From an uncultured Porphyromonas sp. (GTDB taxonomy: Bacteria > Bacteroidota > Bacteroidia > Bacteroidales > Porphyromonadaceae), in contig UQBE01000013.1 of the NCBI GenBank assembly GCA_900539155.1, forward strand, positions 1-43,063: a stretch of DNA of 43,063 nucleotides, in the 5' to 3' direction. This document shows, piece by piece, positions 1 through 7,055 of this stretch. Position 1 is the first letter of the stretch. Each line of letters starts with the position of its first letter. The position numbers and the translations under genes were made by a program. The notes under the pieces were generated by a model. It did no database searches, had not been told where the DNA came from, and worked only from the letters and a program-made list of their open reading frames with translations.

Positions 1-418
1 GTGAGCGTTCTTTGGCTATCCAAAACGATGTACTTCAAAGCACTCCGCTCATTTCTAAATCGTTACCTATCCGCATCGCGCCAAACGGTAACCTCTTACT
101 TCTCAGCTAGATAGTTCGCAACCAAAAAATTGCGGAGGAACTTTTCAGTTCCAAGGGGGGAATTGAAAAATCCCTAGGGAGGGACGAAGACATCCCTAGG
201 AAGGGAATCTCTATTGGTCAGTGGTAAAAACAGAATTTTCTTCAGAATCGTGAGGTGACATCTCCGGAGAAGTCATTCTTCACTTCGTGAGGCGTTGCGA
301 CTTCTTTCTGGCATAAGGATGATGAAGTGGTTAGAGAGGGGAGACGTGCAAGCCGAGTAAACGTCAGCGGGCTGAGCTGGTGTGCTAGGGTTGTGGCGGT
401 GGTGTCGTTCGTTTTTTG
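1..418. other. Intergenic region without a credible gene
   Basis: No reading frame here has a convincing start, family resemblance or continuity with a neighbour. Apart from array A (137-212) there is a short inverted pair GTTACC (62-67) / GGTAAC (87-92). The rest, up to the ribB promoter, shows nothing I can name. Confidence 0.5.
137..212. repeat. 22-bp periodic palindrome array A
   Basis: Four unit starts fall exactly 22 bp apart, at 137, 159, 181 and 203. Unit 1 is an inverted repeat GGAACT-4-AGTTCC (137-152). Units 2 and 3 are 16 bp blocks starting GGAA or GGGA and ending TCCC (159-174, 181-196), separated by 6-bp spacers. The spacers together with the flanking bases make TCCCTAGGGA and TCCCTAGGAA dyads. 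The sequence just before it (125-140, A-run then GCGGAGGAA) resembles the TTCGGAGGAA module in the other arrays of this window. Function unknown. Confidence 0.7.
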
Positions 419-426
419 TATCTTTG
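419..426 (+). promoter_or_regulatory. Promoter -7 element for ribB
   Basis: TATCTTTG matches the Bacteroidetes -7 consensus TAnnTTTG. Transcription would start about 432, exactly where the FMN riboswitch fold begins, which supports the call. No convincing TTTG is seen at the proper upstream distance. Confidence 0.6.
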
Positions 427-431
427 TGGCT

Positions 432-545
432 GATTCAAGAGGAGAGGTGTAATTCCTTACCGGTGGTATAGTCCACAACTCCCATAGCGGATTGATATGG
501 TGCAACTCCATAACCGACGGTGATAGTCCGGATGGTATTCGAATC
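432..545 (+). promoter_or_regulatory. FMN riboswitch (RFN element)
   Basis: The conserved RFN blocks are present in order: GAGGTGTAATTCC, ACCGGTGGTATAGTCC, a second GGTGCAACTCC, then CCGACGGTGATAGTCCGGATG. The closing P1 stem is GATTC (432-436) with GAATC (541-545). The aptamer is known to bind FMN and to lower expression of riboflavin genes. Here it lies 109 bp before ribB, so FMN feedback on DHBP synthase is expected. Whether control is transcriptional or translational is not certain from the sequence. Confidence 0.93.
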
Positions 546-547
546 AA

Positions 548-601
548 GATGCCGTTGCCCCGACTGAGCTTCGGCTCTATGGGCCCGACGCATCTACTTT
601 T
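548..601 (+). terminator. Possible riboswitch expression-platform hairpin
   Basis: Directly after the aptamer, GATGC (548-552) pairs with GCATC (590-594). The stem continues through GTTG/CGAC and closes on a GAGC-TTCG-GCTC tetraloop hairpin (566-577). Four Ts follow (598-601). This could be the FMN-dependent terminator of the RFN element, although the T tract is short. Confidence 0.5.
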
Positions 602-654
602 GTGTACCACAGATCCTCGTACTTTTTATTATACAATCTCAAAGTAACAAGGAA

Positions 655-1290
655 ATGGGACAAGCTAAAACAATTTCCCCAGCCGTAGAGGCTCGCATCC
701 AAGCCGCCGTCCAAGCTCTCAGAGATGGCCGTGGCATCCTGCTCGTAGATGATGAAAATCGTGAAAACGAGGGCGACATCATCTTCTCCACAGAGCGACT
801 GACTCCACAAAACATCGCACTGATGATCCGTGAGTGTAGTGGCATCATCTGTCTTTGCCTCAAGACTAAGAAGTGCCAAGAGCTGAACCTACCTCAGATG
901 GTGCAACACAATACTTGTGTGAACAACACCGCCTTTACAATCTCTATAGAGGCGAGGAAGGGCGTCACGACAGGTGTCTCGGCACATGACCGTTATGTCA
1001 CGATTACAACGGCCGCCCGTGAGGGCGCAAAGCCTGAGGACTTGGTGCATCCAGGACATGTATTCCCGCTACAAGCTAGAGCGGGTGGGGTACTCGAGCG
1101 CCGAGGACATACAGAGGGCAGTATAGATATAGTCTCTATCGCGGGGCTAGGTGATACGGCTGTCCTCTGCGAGCTAACCAACGAGGATGGGACGATGGCT
1201 CGTATGCCTGAGATTAAGGCATTTGGCGCAGCACACAATATGCCTGTCCTCACGATTGAAGACATAGTCGCTTACCGTCAGCAAAGCTAG
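655..1290 (+). CDS. ribB: 3,4-dihydroxy-2-butanone 4-phosphate synthase
   Basis: This cytosolic enzyme converts ribulose 5-phosphate to 3,4-dihydroxy-2-butanone 4-phosphate plus formate, one of the two entry reactions of riboflavin synthesis. Seen in the 211-residue product: the metal and substrate loop DDENRENEGDIIF near residue 32, the GVTTGVSAHDR segment near residue 105, and PGHVFPLQARAGGVLERRGH near residue 134, all in family order. It is a stand-alone RibB without the fused GTP cyclohydrolase II domain found in RibBA proteins. The start ATG follows AAGGAA. The gene is monocistronic: it is preceded by an FMN riboswitch and followed by a strong bidirectional terminator facing the convergent rel gene. 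Confidence 0.95.
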   Translation: MGQAKTISPAVEARIQAAVQALRDGRGILLVDDENRENEGDIIFSTERLTPQNIALMIRECSGIICLCLKTKKCQELNLPQMVQHNTCVNNTAFTISIEARKGVTTGVSAHDRYVTITTAAREGAKPEDLVHPGHVFPLQARAGGVLERRGHTEGSIDIVSIAGLGDTAVLCELTNEDGTMARMPEIKAFGAAHNMPVLTIEDIVAYRQQS

Positions 1291-1312
1291 AGCTGCGGTC
1301 AGCAAGACCCAC

Positions 1313-1354
1313 AAAGAAGGAGACTATCGCCCACGAGTGATAGTCTCCTTCTTT
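1313..1354. terminator. Bidirectional intrinsic terminator between ribB and rel
   Basis: A perfect 16-bp stem, 1313-1328 with 1339-1354, carries A-rich and T-rich ends. It can therefore end ribB on the plus strand and rel on the minus strand. The stem contains the GGAGACT word that recurs in other terminators of this window. A smaller hairpin, AGAGACT (1378-1384) / AGTCTCT (1393-1399), lies next to the rel stop. Confidence 0.85.
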
Positions 1355-1400
1355 GCTCTGTAGTCTCGCTCCGTATCAGAGACTTTTGCAACAGTCTCTA

Positions 1401-3659
1401 TCAGTAGATGCGGTAAGCATTGCTGATGCCTGGAGCCTGCTTGAGGGCTTCACAGAGTTGCTCTATCTGCTCTGCGGAGTGAACCTCTAGTCCCACCTTA
1501 CCACCGAAGATGCCATCTTGCGTCTGGAGCTGTACGGAGGCGATGTTGATTAGAAAGTCCTCTGTAATCACCTGAACAATCCCATTGAGGATACCCTTGG
1601 AGTCGATACCCTCGATCATAATCGAACCTGTGAAAAGGGTAGCCCCCTGATCGCCCCAGATTGTCGAGAGGAGCTTATTGCCTGTGCTACTCTTCAGGCG
1701 CATAGCCTCGGTGCAGGTGCGTCGGTGTACCACCACTTGGTTGTCTATGACGAAGGCGACCACCTCATCACCAGGGAGCGGGTTGCAGTCGTCTGCCATG
1801 ACGTAGTTACTCTTGATAGAGTCGCTCTGAAGGAGGTAAGGCTTCTTGTAGTCTATCTCACTAATCTGAGAGATGGACTCGGTGGGCTTTGTCGCAGTCT
1901 CTTGCTTACCGATGAGAGCCTCCTTGACCGACTTGAAGAAGCGGTTGCTCTTGCTTGACTTAATCCGCTTGTAGAGTGACTCCACCAGATTGACTGTACC
2001 AGAGCCTACAGCGTAGAAGAGGTCTTCACGCTTATGAAAACCAAAGAGACCAGCTACCAAATCCATGTGACCAGCATCGACAGAGAGGTTGTGCTGCTCG
2101 AAGTAGTTGATTACGCTCTCTTCACCCTGGCTGATGAGCTTGCGACGCTCTATGCGTAGGAACTCATTAATCTTGCTTTTCGCTTTGGCTGTCTTGACAT
2201 ACTTGAGCCATAGTGCCGAGGGCTTTTGATTATTGCTTGAGATTATCTCCACCTGGTCACCACTCTGTAGCGTGTGGCTGAGAGGCACCAGCTTATGATT
2301 GACCTTGGCACCGATACAGGTCTGTCCGAGCGTCGAGTGGAGCGCATAGGCAAAGTCAAGAGGCGTACTCTCGTGTGGCAGTGTGATGGGGTCTCCCTTT
2401 GGGGTAAAGACCATGATGTCATCTCCGTAGAGGTTGAGCTTGATGGTATCGAGGAAGTCCATAGCACTCGAGTCGGGATTCTCTAGTAGCTCGCTAATCT
2501 GATCGAGGAACTTGGTAATCTCCTGATCCTCCTCCACACCGTCAGACTTATACTTCCAGTGAGCTGCTAGTCCACGCTCGTCTATCTCGTCCATCTTGCG
2601 ACTACGTACCTGCACTTCGACCCACTTGCCCGTGGGGCCCATCACGGTAAAGTGTAGGGCGCGGTAACCATTGCTCTTGGGCTGTGCGACCCAGTCACGC
2701 GTACGCTCGTTGTTGACACGATAGAGACTTGTGATGTCGGTGTAGATGCCCCAGCAAGTCTCCTTGACATTGAGCCCTGGGGTCTCCTCAAAGATGATAC
2801 GTACGGCGTAGAGGTCGTAGATCTCCTGAAAGGGGATCTGCTTCTTTTGCATCTTCTTCCAGATGGAAAAGCAAGACTTGACTCGAGTCTTCATCTCGTA
2901 CTCCAGCTTGCGCGCTTTGAGTAGTGGATGTATCGGTGCACTAAACTGCTCAAAGAGCTCAGCGCGCTGCTGCTCCGTGTCGACTAGCTGACGACAGATG
3001 TCCTCGTAAGCCTTCGGGTGCTCATGCTTGAAGACTAGCTCCTCTAGTTCAGTCTTAATGGCAAAAAGCCCTAGCCGGTGCGCCAGTGGAGCGTAAATGT
3101 AGAGAGTCTCGCCCGTTATCTTGAGCTTCTTATGCTCTGGCATTGAGCTAAGGGTCCGCATGTTGTGCAGACGGTCGGCGATTTTGATGAGAATCACACG
3201 GATGTCCGCATTCATTGTTAGGATGAGCTTGCGAAAGTTCTCCGCCTGTAGGCTCTCGATGTTTCGCTCAGCCAGTATCTCGCTACTTATCTTGGTCAGC
3301 CCGACGACAATCTGCGCCACCTTGGGACCGAAGAGCTGCTCTATATCCTCCTCGGTGTACTCCGTGTCCTCGATGACATCGTGGAGTAGGGTAGAGACGA
3401 TAGAGGTCGACCCGAGACCTATCTCACGGCATACGATACGAGCCACTGCGAGCGGGTGCATGATGTAAGGCTCTCCACTCTTGCGCCTGACCCCCTCGTG
3501 AGCCATCCGTGCAAAGGTGAATGCGCGATGGATTACCTCCACCTTCTTGCGGTGGTTCGAGTGCTCATAGTCATAGATTAGCGCATCATACTCACGCTGT
3601 ATCATCTCCTCGTCGGAGAGCGTCGAGTTACTATAATCTACGGGGTAAATGTCTTCCAT
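1401..3659 (-). CDS. rel: Bifunctional (p)ppGpp synthetase/hydrolase (RSH family)
   Basis: A long RelA/SpoT homologue of 752 residues that makes and degrades the stringent-response alarmone (p)ppGpp. Domains in order: an HD hydrolase domain with its HD pair intact (LLHDVIEDTEYT near residue 91); the synthetase domain (RVKSCFSIWKKM, YDLYAVRI, QPKSNGYRALHF and VEVQVRSRKMDEIDERG, residues about 260-375); a TGS domain (VFTPKGDPITLP, near 425); a Cys/His-containing linker domain (ADDCNPLPGDEV near 630); and a C-terminal ACT domain. The intact HD pair suggests hydrolysis as well as synthesis, so Rel rather than a synthetase-only RelA. It lies 44 bp after bioD on the same strand with no visible promoter between, so co-transcription is likely. 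Confidence 0.95.
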   Translation of the reverse strand: MEDIYPVDYSNSTLSDEEMIQREYDALIYDYEHSNHRKKVEVIHRAFTFARMAHEGVRRKSGEPYIMHPLAVARIVCREIGLGSTSIVSTLLHDVIEDTEYTEEDIEQLFGPKVAQIVVGLTKISSEILAERNIESLQAENFRKLILTMNADIRVILIKIADRLHNMRTLSSMPEHKKLKITGETLYIYAPLAHRLGLFAIKTELEELVFKHEHPKAYEDICRQLVDTEQQRAELFEQFSAPIHPLLKARKLEYEMKTRVKSCFSIWKKMQKKQIPFQEIYDLYAVRIIFEETPGLNVKETCWGIYTDITSLYRVNNERTRDWVAQPKSNGYRALHFTVMGPTGKWVEVQVRSRKMDEIDERGLAAHWKYKSDGVEEDQEITKFLDQISELLENPDSSAMDFLDTIKLNLYGDDIMVFTPKGDPITLPHESTPLDFAYALHSTLGQTCIGAKVNHKLVPLSHTLQSGDQVEIISSNNQKPSALWLKYVKTAKAKSKINEFLRIERRKLISQGEESVINYFEQHNLSVDAGHMDLVAGLFGFHKREDLFYAVGSGTVNLVESLYKRIKSSKSNRFFKSVKEALIGKQETATKPTESISQISEIDYKKPYLLQSDSIKSNYVMADDCNPLPGDEVVAFVIDNQVVVHRRTCTEAMRLKSSTGNKLLSTIWGDQGATLFTGSIMIEGIDSKGILNGIVQVITEDFLINIASVQLQTQDGIFGGKVGLEVHSAEQIEQLCEALKQAPGISNAYRIY

Positions 3660-3703
3660 AGGTAAGGGGATGTCAAAAGTGATTAGTCTGTAGCTGCGCT
3701 CCT

Positions 3704-4381
3704 CTAGTCAGCTAGAGGCATCTGCATAAAGAGACATTGTGGCAGATGCTCCTTGAGCCATCCCTGAAGATAAGCGATGGTCTCACGTTCTATCGTCTCA
3801 TCCTGCTCGGGATATACATTATATATAAGGTAGCGTACTTCAATGCCTCTATGTAGGCAAGCGTCGATGCTCAGTAGCGTGTGGTTGATACTGCCCAGCT
3901 TGCCGTTTGTGACTAGTGCTATCTGTGGCTTCTCGTGCTGAGCGATGTAGTCTATCGTGAGGAGCTGCTCAGTGAGAGGTACCATCAGTCCTCCTGCACA
4001 CTCCACAAGTAGGGGCTTAGCACCTAGCTCTAGTAGATGCTTAGCTGCTGCATCTAGGCGAAGAGGGTCTATCTCTCCGCCATCCATACGTGCTGCAAGG
4101 TGTGGTGAGCAGGGATAGCTGTAGAGGTAGGGGCAGGTGAGCCCCTGGCGGTCCCACGCAGAGAGTGGCTCACCGAGGAGGCGACGATGCGTCTCTATGT
4201 CTTCGCTTATCTCGTGGCACCCCGTCTGTACCAGCTTCATCGAGGTGCAGGAGGAGTAGCCTGCCTCCCTCAGTGTGCGTATGAGAAAAGCGGTCCCGTA
4301 GGTCTTGCCCACGTCTGTGTCGATACCGCAGACGTAGAGTAGGTCGGGAAGGGATGACTGTTGTGTTGTATTTCTATCCAT
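3704..4381 (-). CDS. bioD: Dethiobiotin synthetase
   Basis: ATP-dependent closure of the ureido ring of 7,8-diaminopelargonate with CO2, the penultimate step of biotin synthesis. The P-loop CGIDTDVGKTYGTAF lies near the N terminus. SMKLVQTG and VECAGGLMVPL further along are typical BioD segments. An upstream in-frame ATG at 4429 would add 16 residues, but it overlaps the predicted -7 promoter element (4427-4434), so the ATG at 4381 (225 residues) is chosen. No other biotin gene is in view. The gene is linked instead to rel downstream. Confidence 0.92.
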   Translation of the reverse strand: MDRNTTQQSSLPDLLYVCGIDTDVGKTYGTAFLIRTLREAGYSSCTSMKLVQTGCHEISEDIETHRRLLGEPLSAWDRQGLTCPYLYSYPCSPHLAARMDGGEIDPLRLDAAAKHLLELGAKPLLVECAGGLMVPLTEQLLTIDYIAQHEKPQIALVTNGKLGSINHTLLSIDACLHRGIEVRYLIYNVYPEQDETIERETIAYLQGWLKEHLPQCLFMQMPLAD

Positions 4382-4426
4382 AGTACAAACCACTAAGTGT
4401 CTAGAGGGGCAAATCTCCTCCACGTA

Positions 4427-4434
4427 CAAAGGTA
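4427..4434 (-). promoter_or_regulatory. Promoter -7 element for bioD-rel
   Basis: CAAAGGTA on the plus strand is TACCTTTG on the minus strand (TAnnTTTG). It lies about 46 bp before the chosen bioD start and rules out the longer reading frame. Confidence 0.6.
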
Positions 4435-4481
4435 GTGAATAGCTTTCAATCTGAGTGCTATCGCTAGTCCACTCAATCGAA

Positions 4482-4513
4482 AAGGAGACTGCCGTATTAG
4501 CGACAGTCTCCTT
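4482..4513 (-). terminator. Terminator of the LRR gene
   Basis: A perfect 10-bp stem AAGGAGACTG (4482-4491) / CAGTCTCCTT (4504-4513) with a 12-nt loop. Read on the minus strand it is followed by Ts, 52 bp after the stop of the secreted LRR gene. Confidence 0.75.
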
Positions 4514-4565
4514 CGTTATTGTATCAAAGGATGTCAGCAGAGCGACACCTTAGATGGTGGAGATG

Positions 4566-6227
4566 TTACCTCTTGACAAACTTATAGCTTGCGTCTCCGA
4601 CCTGTACGATGTAAGCTCCTTGAGGCAGGTAGCCCACGTAGATAGAGCTGTCCTCCTGGTCGTACAGTTCGCTCATTACCTCCTCGCCTAGCAGATTATA
4701 AACTTTCAGCATAGTAGCGGGAAGCTCCTCAGCGAGACGAATATGGAGACACTGGTCCAGAACGCTGTAGTAGACTGCTGTCTTAGCCTTGACTGGTTGT
4801 GCTACGGGGTATGGCTGTGGGTCACCTGCATTACCAGTCATAAGCACCCATCCCTTGCCAGTTGCTATATTTACTTGATCGTCAGTGATGATGTTCTTCT
4901 CATCGACCTCCATCGTGTCAATAGCGATGAACCGACCAGCTGCGGGGAAGTCCGTATCTAGTAGCTGGAACTTTGGGATAGACTCTACAATCACCTGCAT
5001 AGCTGGTTCTGAGATTTCGTTGACAGAGATGTCTGCATACTGGAGCTCCTTACAAGCTGAGAAGTCTAGCTTGGTGAGTTTGTTCTCGAAAGCGATGAAG
5101 TCTCGCAGTAGGGGAGTCTTCGTCAGGTCTAGCTCCGTGAGTTCATTCCTCTCGCAGTAGAGGCGACGTATCTTCGGATTGTGAGAGAGGTCTACCTTCT
5201 TAAATCCACATTTAGCTAGATTGATGTACTCTAGATTGGGGTTCTTCGAGAAGTCTGGGTCGTTTAGTCCGCTGATGCCTTTGATGGTAAACATCTTTAG
5301 CTCAGGAAGACCAGAGAGGAAGTCGATGGAAGAGAGCTTTTTGTTGTTGTTGAGGTTCAGCTCCTCTAGTAGAGGATTCTTAGACAGATCTAGTTCGGTC
5401 AGCTTATTTCCCCCGAGGTGTAGCTTCTTGAGCTTAGGGTTTTTAGTGACATCTAGTGACTCCAGTCCTACTATGTCAGCTTTGAGGACCTCTAGCTTGG
5501 GTAGCGCTGAGACGTCGATGCTGTTTAGATCATAATTCATACTGCACTGTATGAAGGTAAGTTCGGGACACTTAGAGAGGTCTAGTGCACTGATCTTTGT
5601 CTTCTCACAGTAAAGCACCTTTAGCTTGGGGTTGTTCGTCACATCGAGAGTACCTAACTCATTACCCGAGAGTACAGCAACCTCGAGCTCGGGTAGCTTA
5701 GATAGATTGATGGATGTGAGTGCGCAAAGCTGTACTCCGAGCTCTTTTAGCTTAGGATTCTTAGAGAGATCTAGTCTCGAGATTAGGTTTGAGTAGCAGA
5801 ATAGCATCTCGAGGTCAGGTTGCCCCGTTACGTCGAGTTGGGTAATGCCCGTCTGGTAGCACCATAGCTCCTTGAGCGTATTAGTCTTAGATAGATCGAT
5901 AGATGTGAGGGCGGTCTTACTGAGATTGAGATAAGTGATAGGACCGTAGATAGTTGCCTTGGTTAGACTCTTGGGCAGGTTGATAGCACTTTTCTCGACT
6001 CCCTTTGGAATCTTCTCATTGTCTTGGCACTGACCGTCACCATTGAGGTCTATCCAGCAGCCGTCTGTGGGAGCGGTGGCGCGTATAAGCAGAGAGGCGT
6101 TTTCGTCCTCGGTGATGAAGGTCAGATCGATGCTGGGCTCCATAAGTGGGGCCTGAGCCTTCGTCTGTGTTGCTACTCCGAGCAGAGTCATGGCAAGGAG
6201 TAGTAGTAAAGTGTAGTTCTTCTTCAT
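4566..6227 (-). CDS. Secreted leucine-rich repeat protein with type IX secretion C-terminal domain
   Basis: A 553-residue protein with an N-terminal signal peptide (MKKNYTLLLLLAMTLLGVA, cleavage likely after TKAQA). About 15 LRR units of 21-23 residues follow, of the pattern LDLSKNPxLxxLxxxxNxL (residues about 90-420). The final ~70 residues resemble a type A sorting domain for the type IX secretion system: LKVYNLLGEEV, then GYLPQGAYIVQVGDASYKFVKR-like strands. It is therefore expected to be exported by Sec, moved across the outer membrane by T9SS, and anchored or released at the surface. Such LRR proteins often mediate adhesion, but no ligand can be inferred. It is monocistronic with its own promoter and terminator. 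Confidence 0.88.
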   Translation of the reverse strand: MKKNYTLLLLLAMTLLGVATQTKAQAPLMEPSIDLTFITEDENASLLIRATAPTDGCWIDLNGDGQCQDNEKIPKGVEKSAINLPKSLTKATIYGPITYLNLSKTALTSIDLSKTNTLKELWCYQTGITQLDVTGQPDLEMLFCYSNLISRLDLSKNPKLKELGVQLCALTSINLSKLPELEVAVLSGNELGTLDVTNNPKLKVLYCEKTKISALDLSKCPELTFIQCSMNYDLNSIDVSALPKLEVLKADIVGLESLDVTKNPKLKKLHLGGNKLTELDLSKNPLLEELNLNNNKKLSSIDFLSGLPELKMFTIKGISGLNDPDFSKNPNLEYINLAKCGFKKVDLSHNPKIRRLYCERNELTELDLTKTPLLRDFIAFENKLTKLDFSACKELQYADISVNEISEPAMQVIVESIPKFQLLDTDFPAAGRFIAIDTMEVDEKNIITDDQVNIATGKGWVLMTGNAGDPQPYPVAQPVKAKTAVYYSVLDQCLHIRLAEELPATMLKVYNLLGEEVMSELYDQEDSSIYVGYLPQGAYIVQVGDASYKFVKR

Positions 6228-6309
6228 AGGGAAACTGTATGTTTAGTGAAACGATTGAGTCTGTCAGTCTAGAGGGCAGTGCTCCTGCACGCTCAAGACT
6301 AGAATCGAC

Positions 6310-6317
6310 CAAAGGTA
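6310..6317 (-). promoter_or_regulatory. Promoter -7 element for the secreted LRR gene
   Basis: CAAAGGTA on the plus strand, i.e. TACCTTTG on the minus strand, about 83 bp before the start codon. No clear -33 TTTG partner is seen. Confidence 0.5.
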
Positions 6318-6354
6318 CTAAAAGTCTAGCACATAGCTTGTCGAGGAGTACCAC

Positions 6355-6480
6355 AGGGCTGACGCATCATATAATGAACTCGTCTATTCCTCGCTGGTCG
6401 CTATGTGTAGCTTCTGGCTGAAGAAATGCAACGCTGACTCGCTACAATATTTCAGAATCGACTACATATCGACACAGCAT
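6355..6480. repeat. Dispersed repeat modules R and L, copy 1
   Basis: Module R (6384-6412) contains CTATTCCTCGCT and GTCGCTATGTGTAGCT. Module L (about 6423-6478) contains AAATGCAACGCTGA and CGACTACATATCGA. Both recur near array D (L at about 20480-20532, R at 20841-20901), and R recurs inverted at 42876-42945. Here the order is R, L, palindrome array, heptamers; at the second copy it is L, array, heptamers, R. Non-coding by appearance. Confidence 0.7.
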
Positions 6481-6501
6481 TATGTCGGGGGAAACGGATT
6501 T

Positions 6502-6661
6502 CCACGTGGATATTTCGAAATCTCCACGTGGAGATTTTTTATTTTCCACGTGGGGAAGAAAAAATTCTTCGGAGGAATCAAATAAAACTTCGGAGGAAAT
6601 GAATCACGCCCACGTGGAAAATAAAAAATATCCACGTGGAGATTTCAGATTCTCCACGTGG
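6502..6661. repeat. 22-bp periodic palindrome array B (CCACGTGG)
   Basis: Six CCACGTGG palindromes start at 6502, 6524, 6546, 6610, 6632 and 6654. Steps are exactly 22 bp within each triplet and 64 bp across the centre. The two triplets are inverted copies of each other, so the whole block is one large inverted repeat. Its centre carries an AAAAAATTCTTCGGAGGAA / AAAACTTCGGAGGAA direct repeat. Array D is nearly identical. Function unknown. Confidence 0.9.
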
Positions 6662-6680
6662 ATATTCGAAAAAGGAGGGT

Positions 6681-6717
6681 ATTAGAGATTAGAAATTAGA
6701 GGTTAGAAGTTAGAGGG
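6681..6717. repeat. Degenerate TTAGAGG-like heptamer repeat
   Basis: Consecutive 7-8-mers of the type TTAGAGA/TTAGAAA/TTAGAGG/TTAGAAG follow array B. Similar runs lie at 15928-15960, 20728-20770 and, inverted, 42958-42982. Confidence 0.7.
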
Positions 6718-6731
6718 CAGGGGTAACACAT

Positions 6732-6763
6732 TAAGAGACTGTTGACTTTGCAACAGTCTCTTA
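6732..6763. terminator. Orphan intrinsic-terminator-like hairpin
   Basis: A perfect 13-bp stem TAAGAGACTGTTG (6732-6744) / CAACAGTCTCTTA (6751-6763) with a 6-nt loop. No protein gene ends here: the LRR gene leaves leftwards from 6227 and lysS starts at 7056. Confidence 0.65.
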
Positions 6764-6875
6764 TTGATAGGCTTCGACGAGTGCTTATCGCGACTTCGGC
6801 GACCGCCTCTCTCGTATCACGAAACGGGGATTAGCCTACTGCTCAGGAGTGCGAGGTGAGATTTTGTGGACCCCT

Positions 6876-6907
6876 TTTGGTAGTGAGGGCTAAAATGAGT
6901 ACTTTTG
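6876..6907 (+). promoter_or_regulatory. Promoter for the lysS operon
   Basis: TTTG (6876-6879), a 20-bp spacer, then TACTTTTG (6900-6907): a full match to the Bacteroidetes -33/-7 promoter. The leader to the lysS ATG would be about 140 nt. Confidence 0.8.
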
Positions 6908-7055
6908 CAGAGGGCTTGTCGTAGATATGCCCCAGTTAGCTCGAGCCGTTCTTTCTTCCTGAGACTGTTATTAGGTGGATGGGATAGGCACGTACCACCT
7001 ACACTCTCGCCGTATGCTCAGCGGGGTGGGAGCGTTTTTATACTTAACTATAGTT

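Noticed and set aside
242..610. Minus-strand frame over the FMN riboswitch
   Set aside because: The region is explained by the RFN aptamer on the plus strand; the peptide shows no family traits.
6037..6354. Minus-strand frame overlapping the start of the secreted LRR gene
   Set aside because: It covers the signal peptide and promoter of a well-supported gene in another frame.
6482..6685. Open frame of 67 residues across array B, similar to a frame across array D
   Set aside because: The array is a near-perfect inverted repeat, so both strands read open with similar peptides. Differences between the two copies mostly change amino acids, so there is no sign of protein selection. The frames are by-products of the repeat.
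6975..7055. N-terminal extension of LysS
   Set aside because: The 27 extra residues do not resemble the family, while ATG at 7056 gives the expected start.
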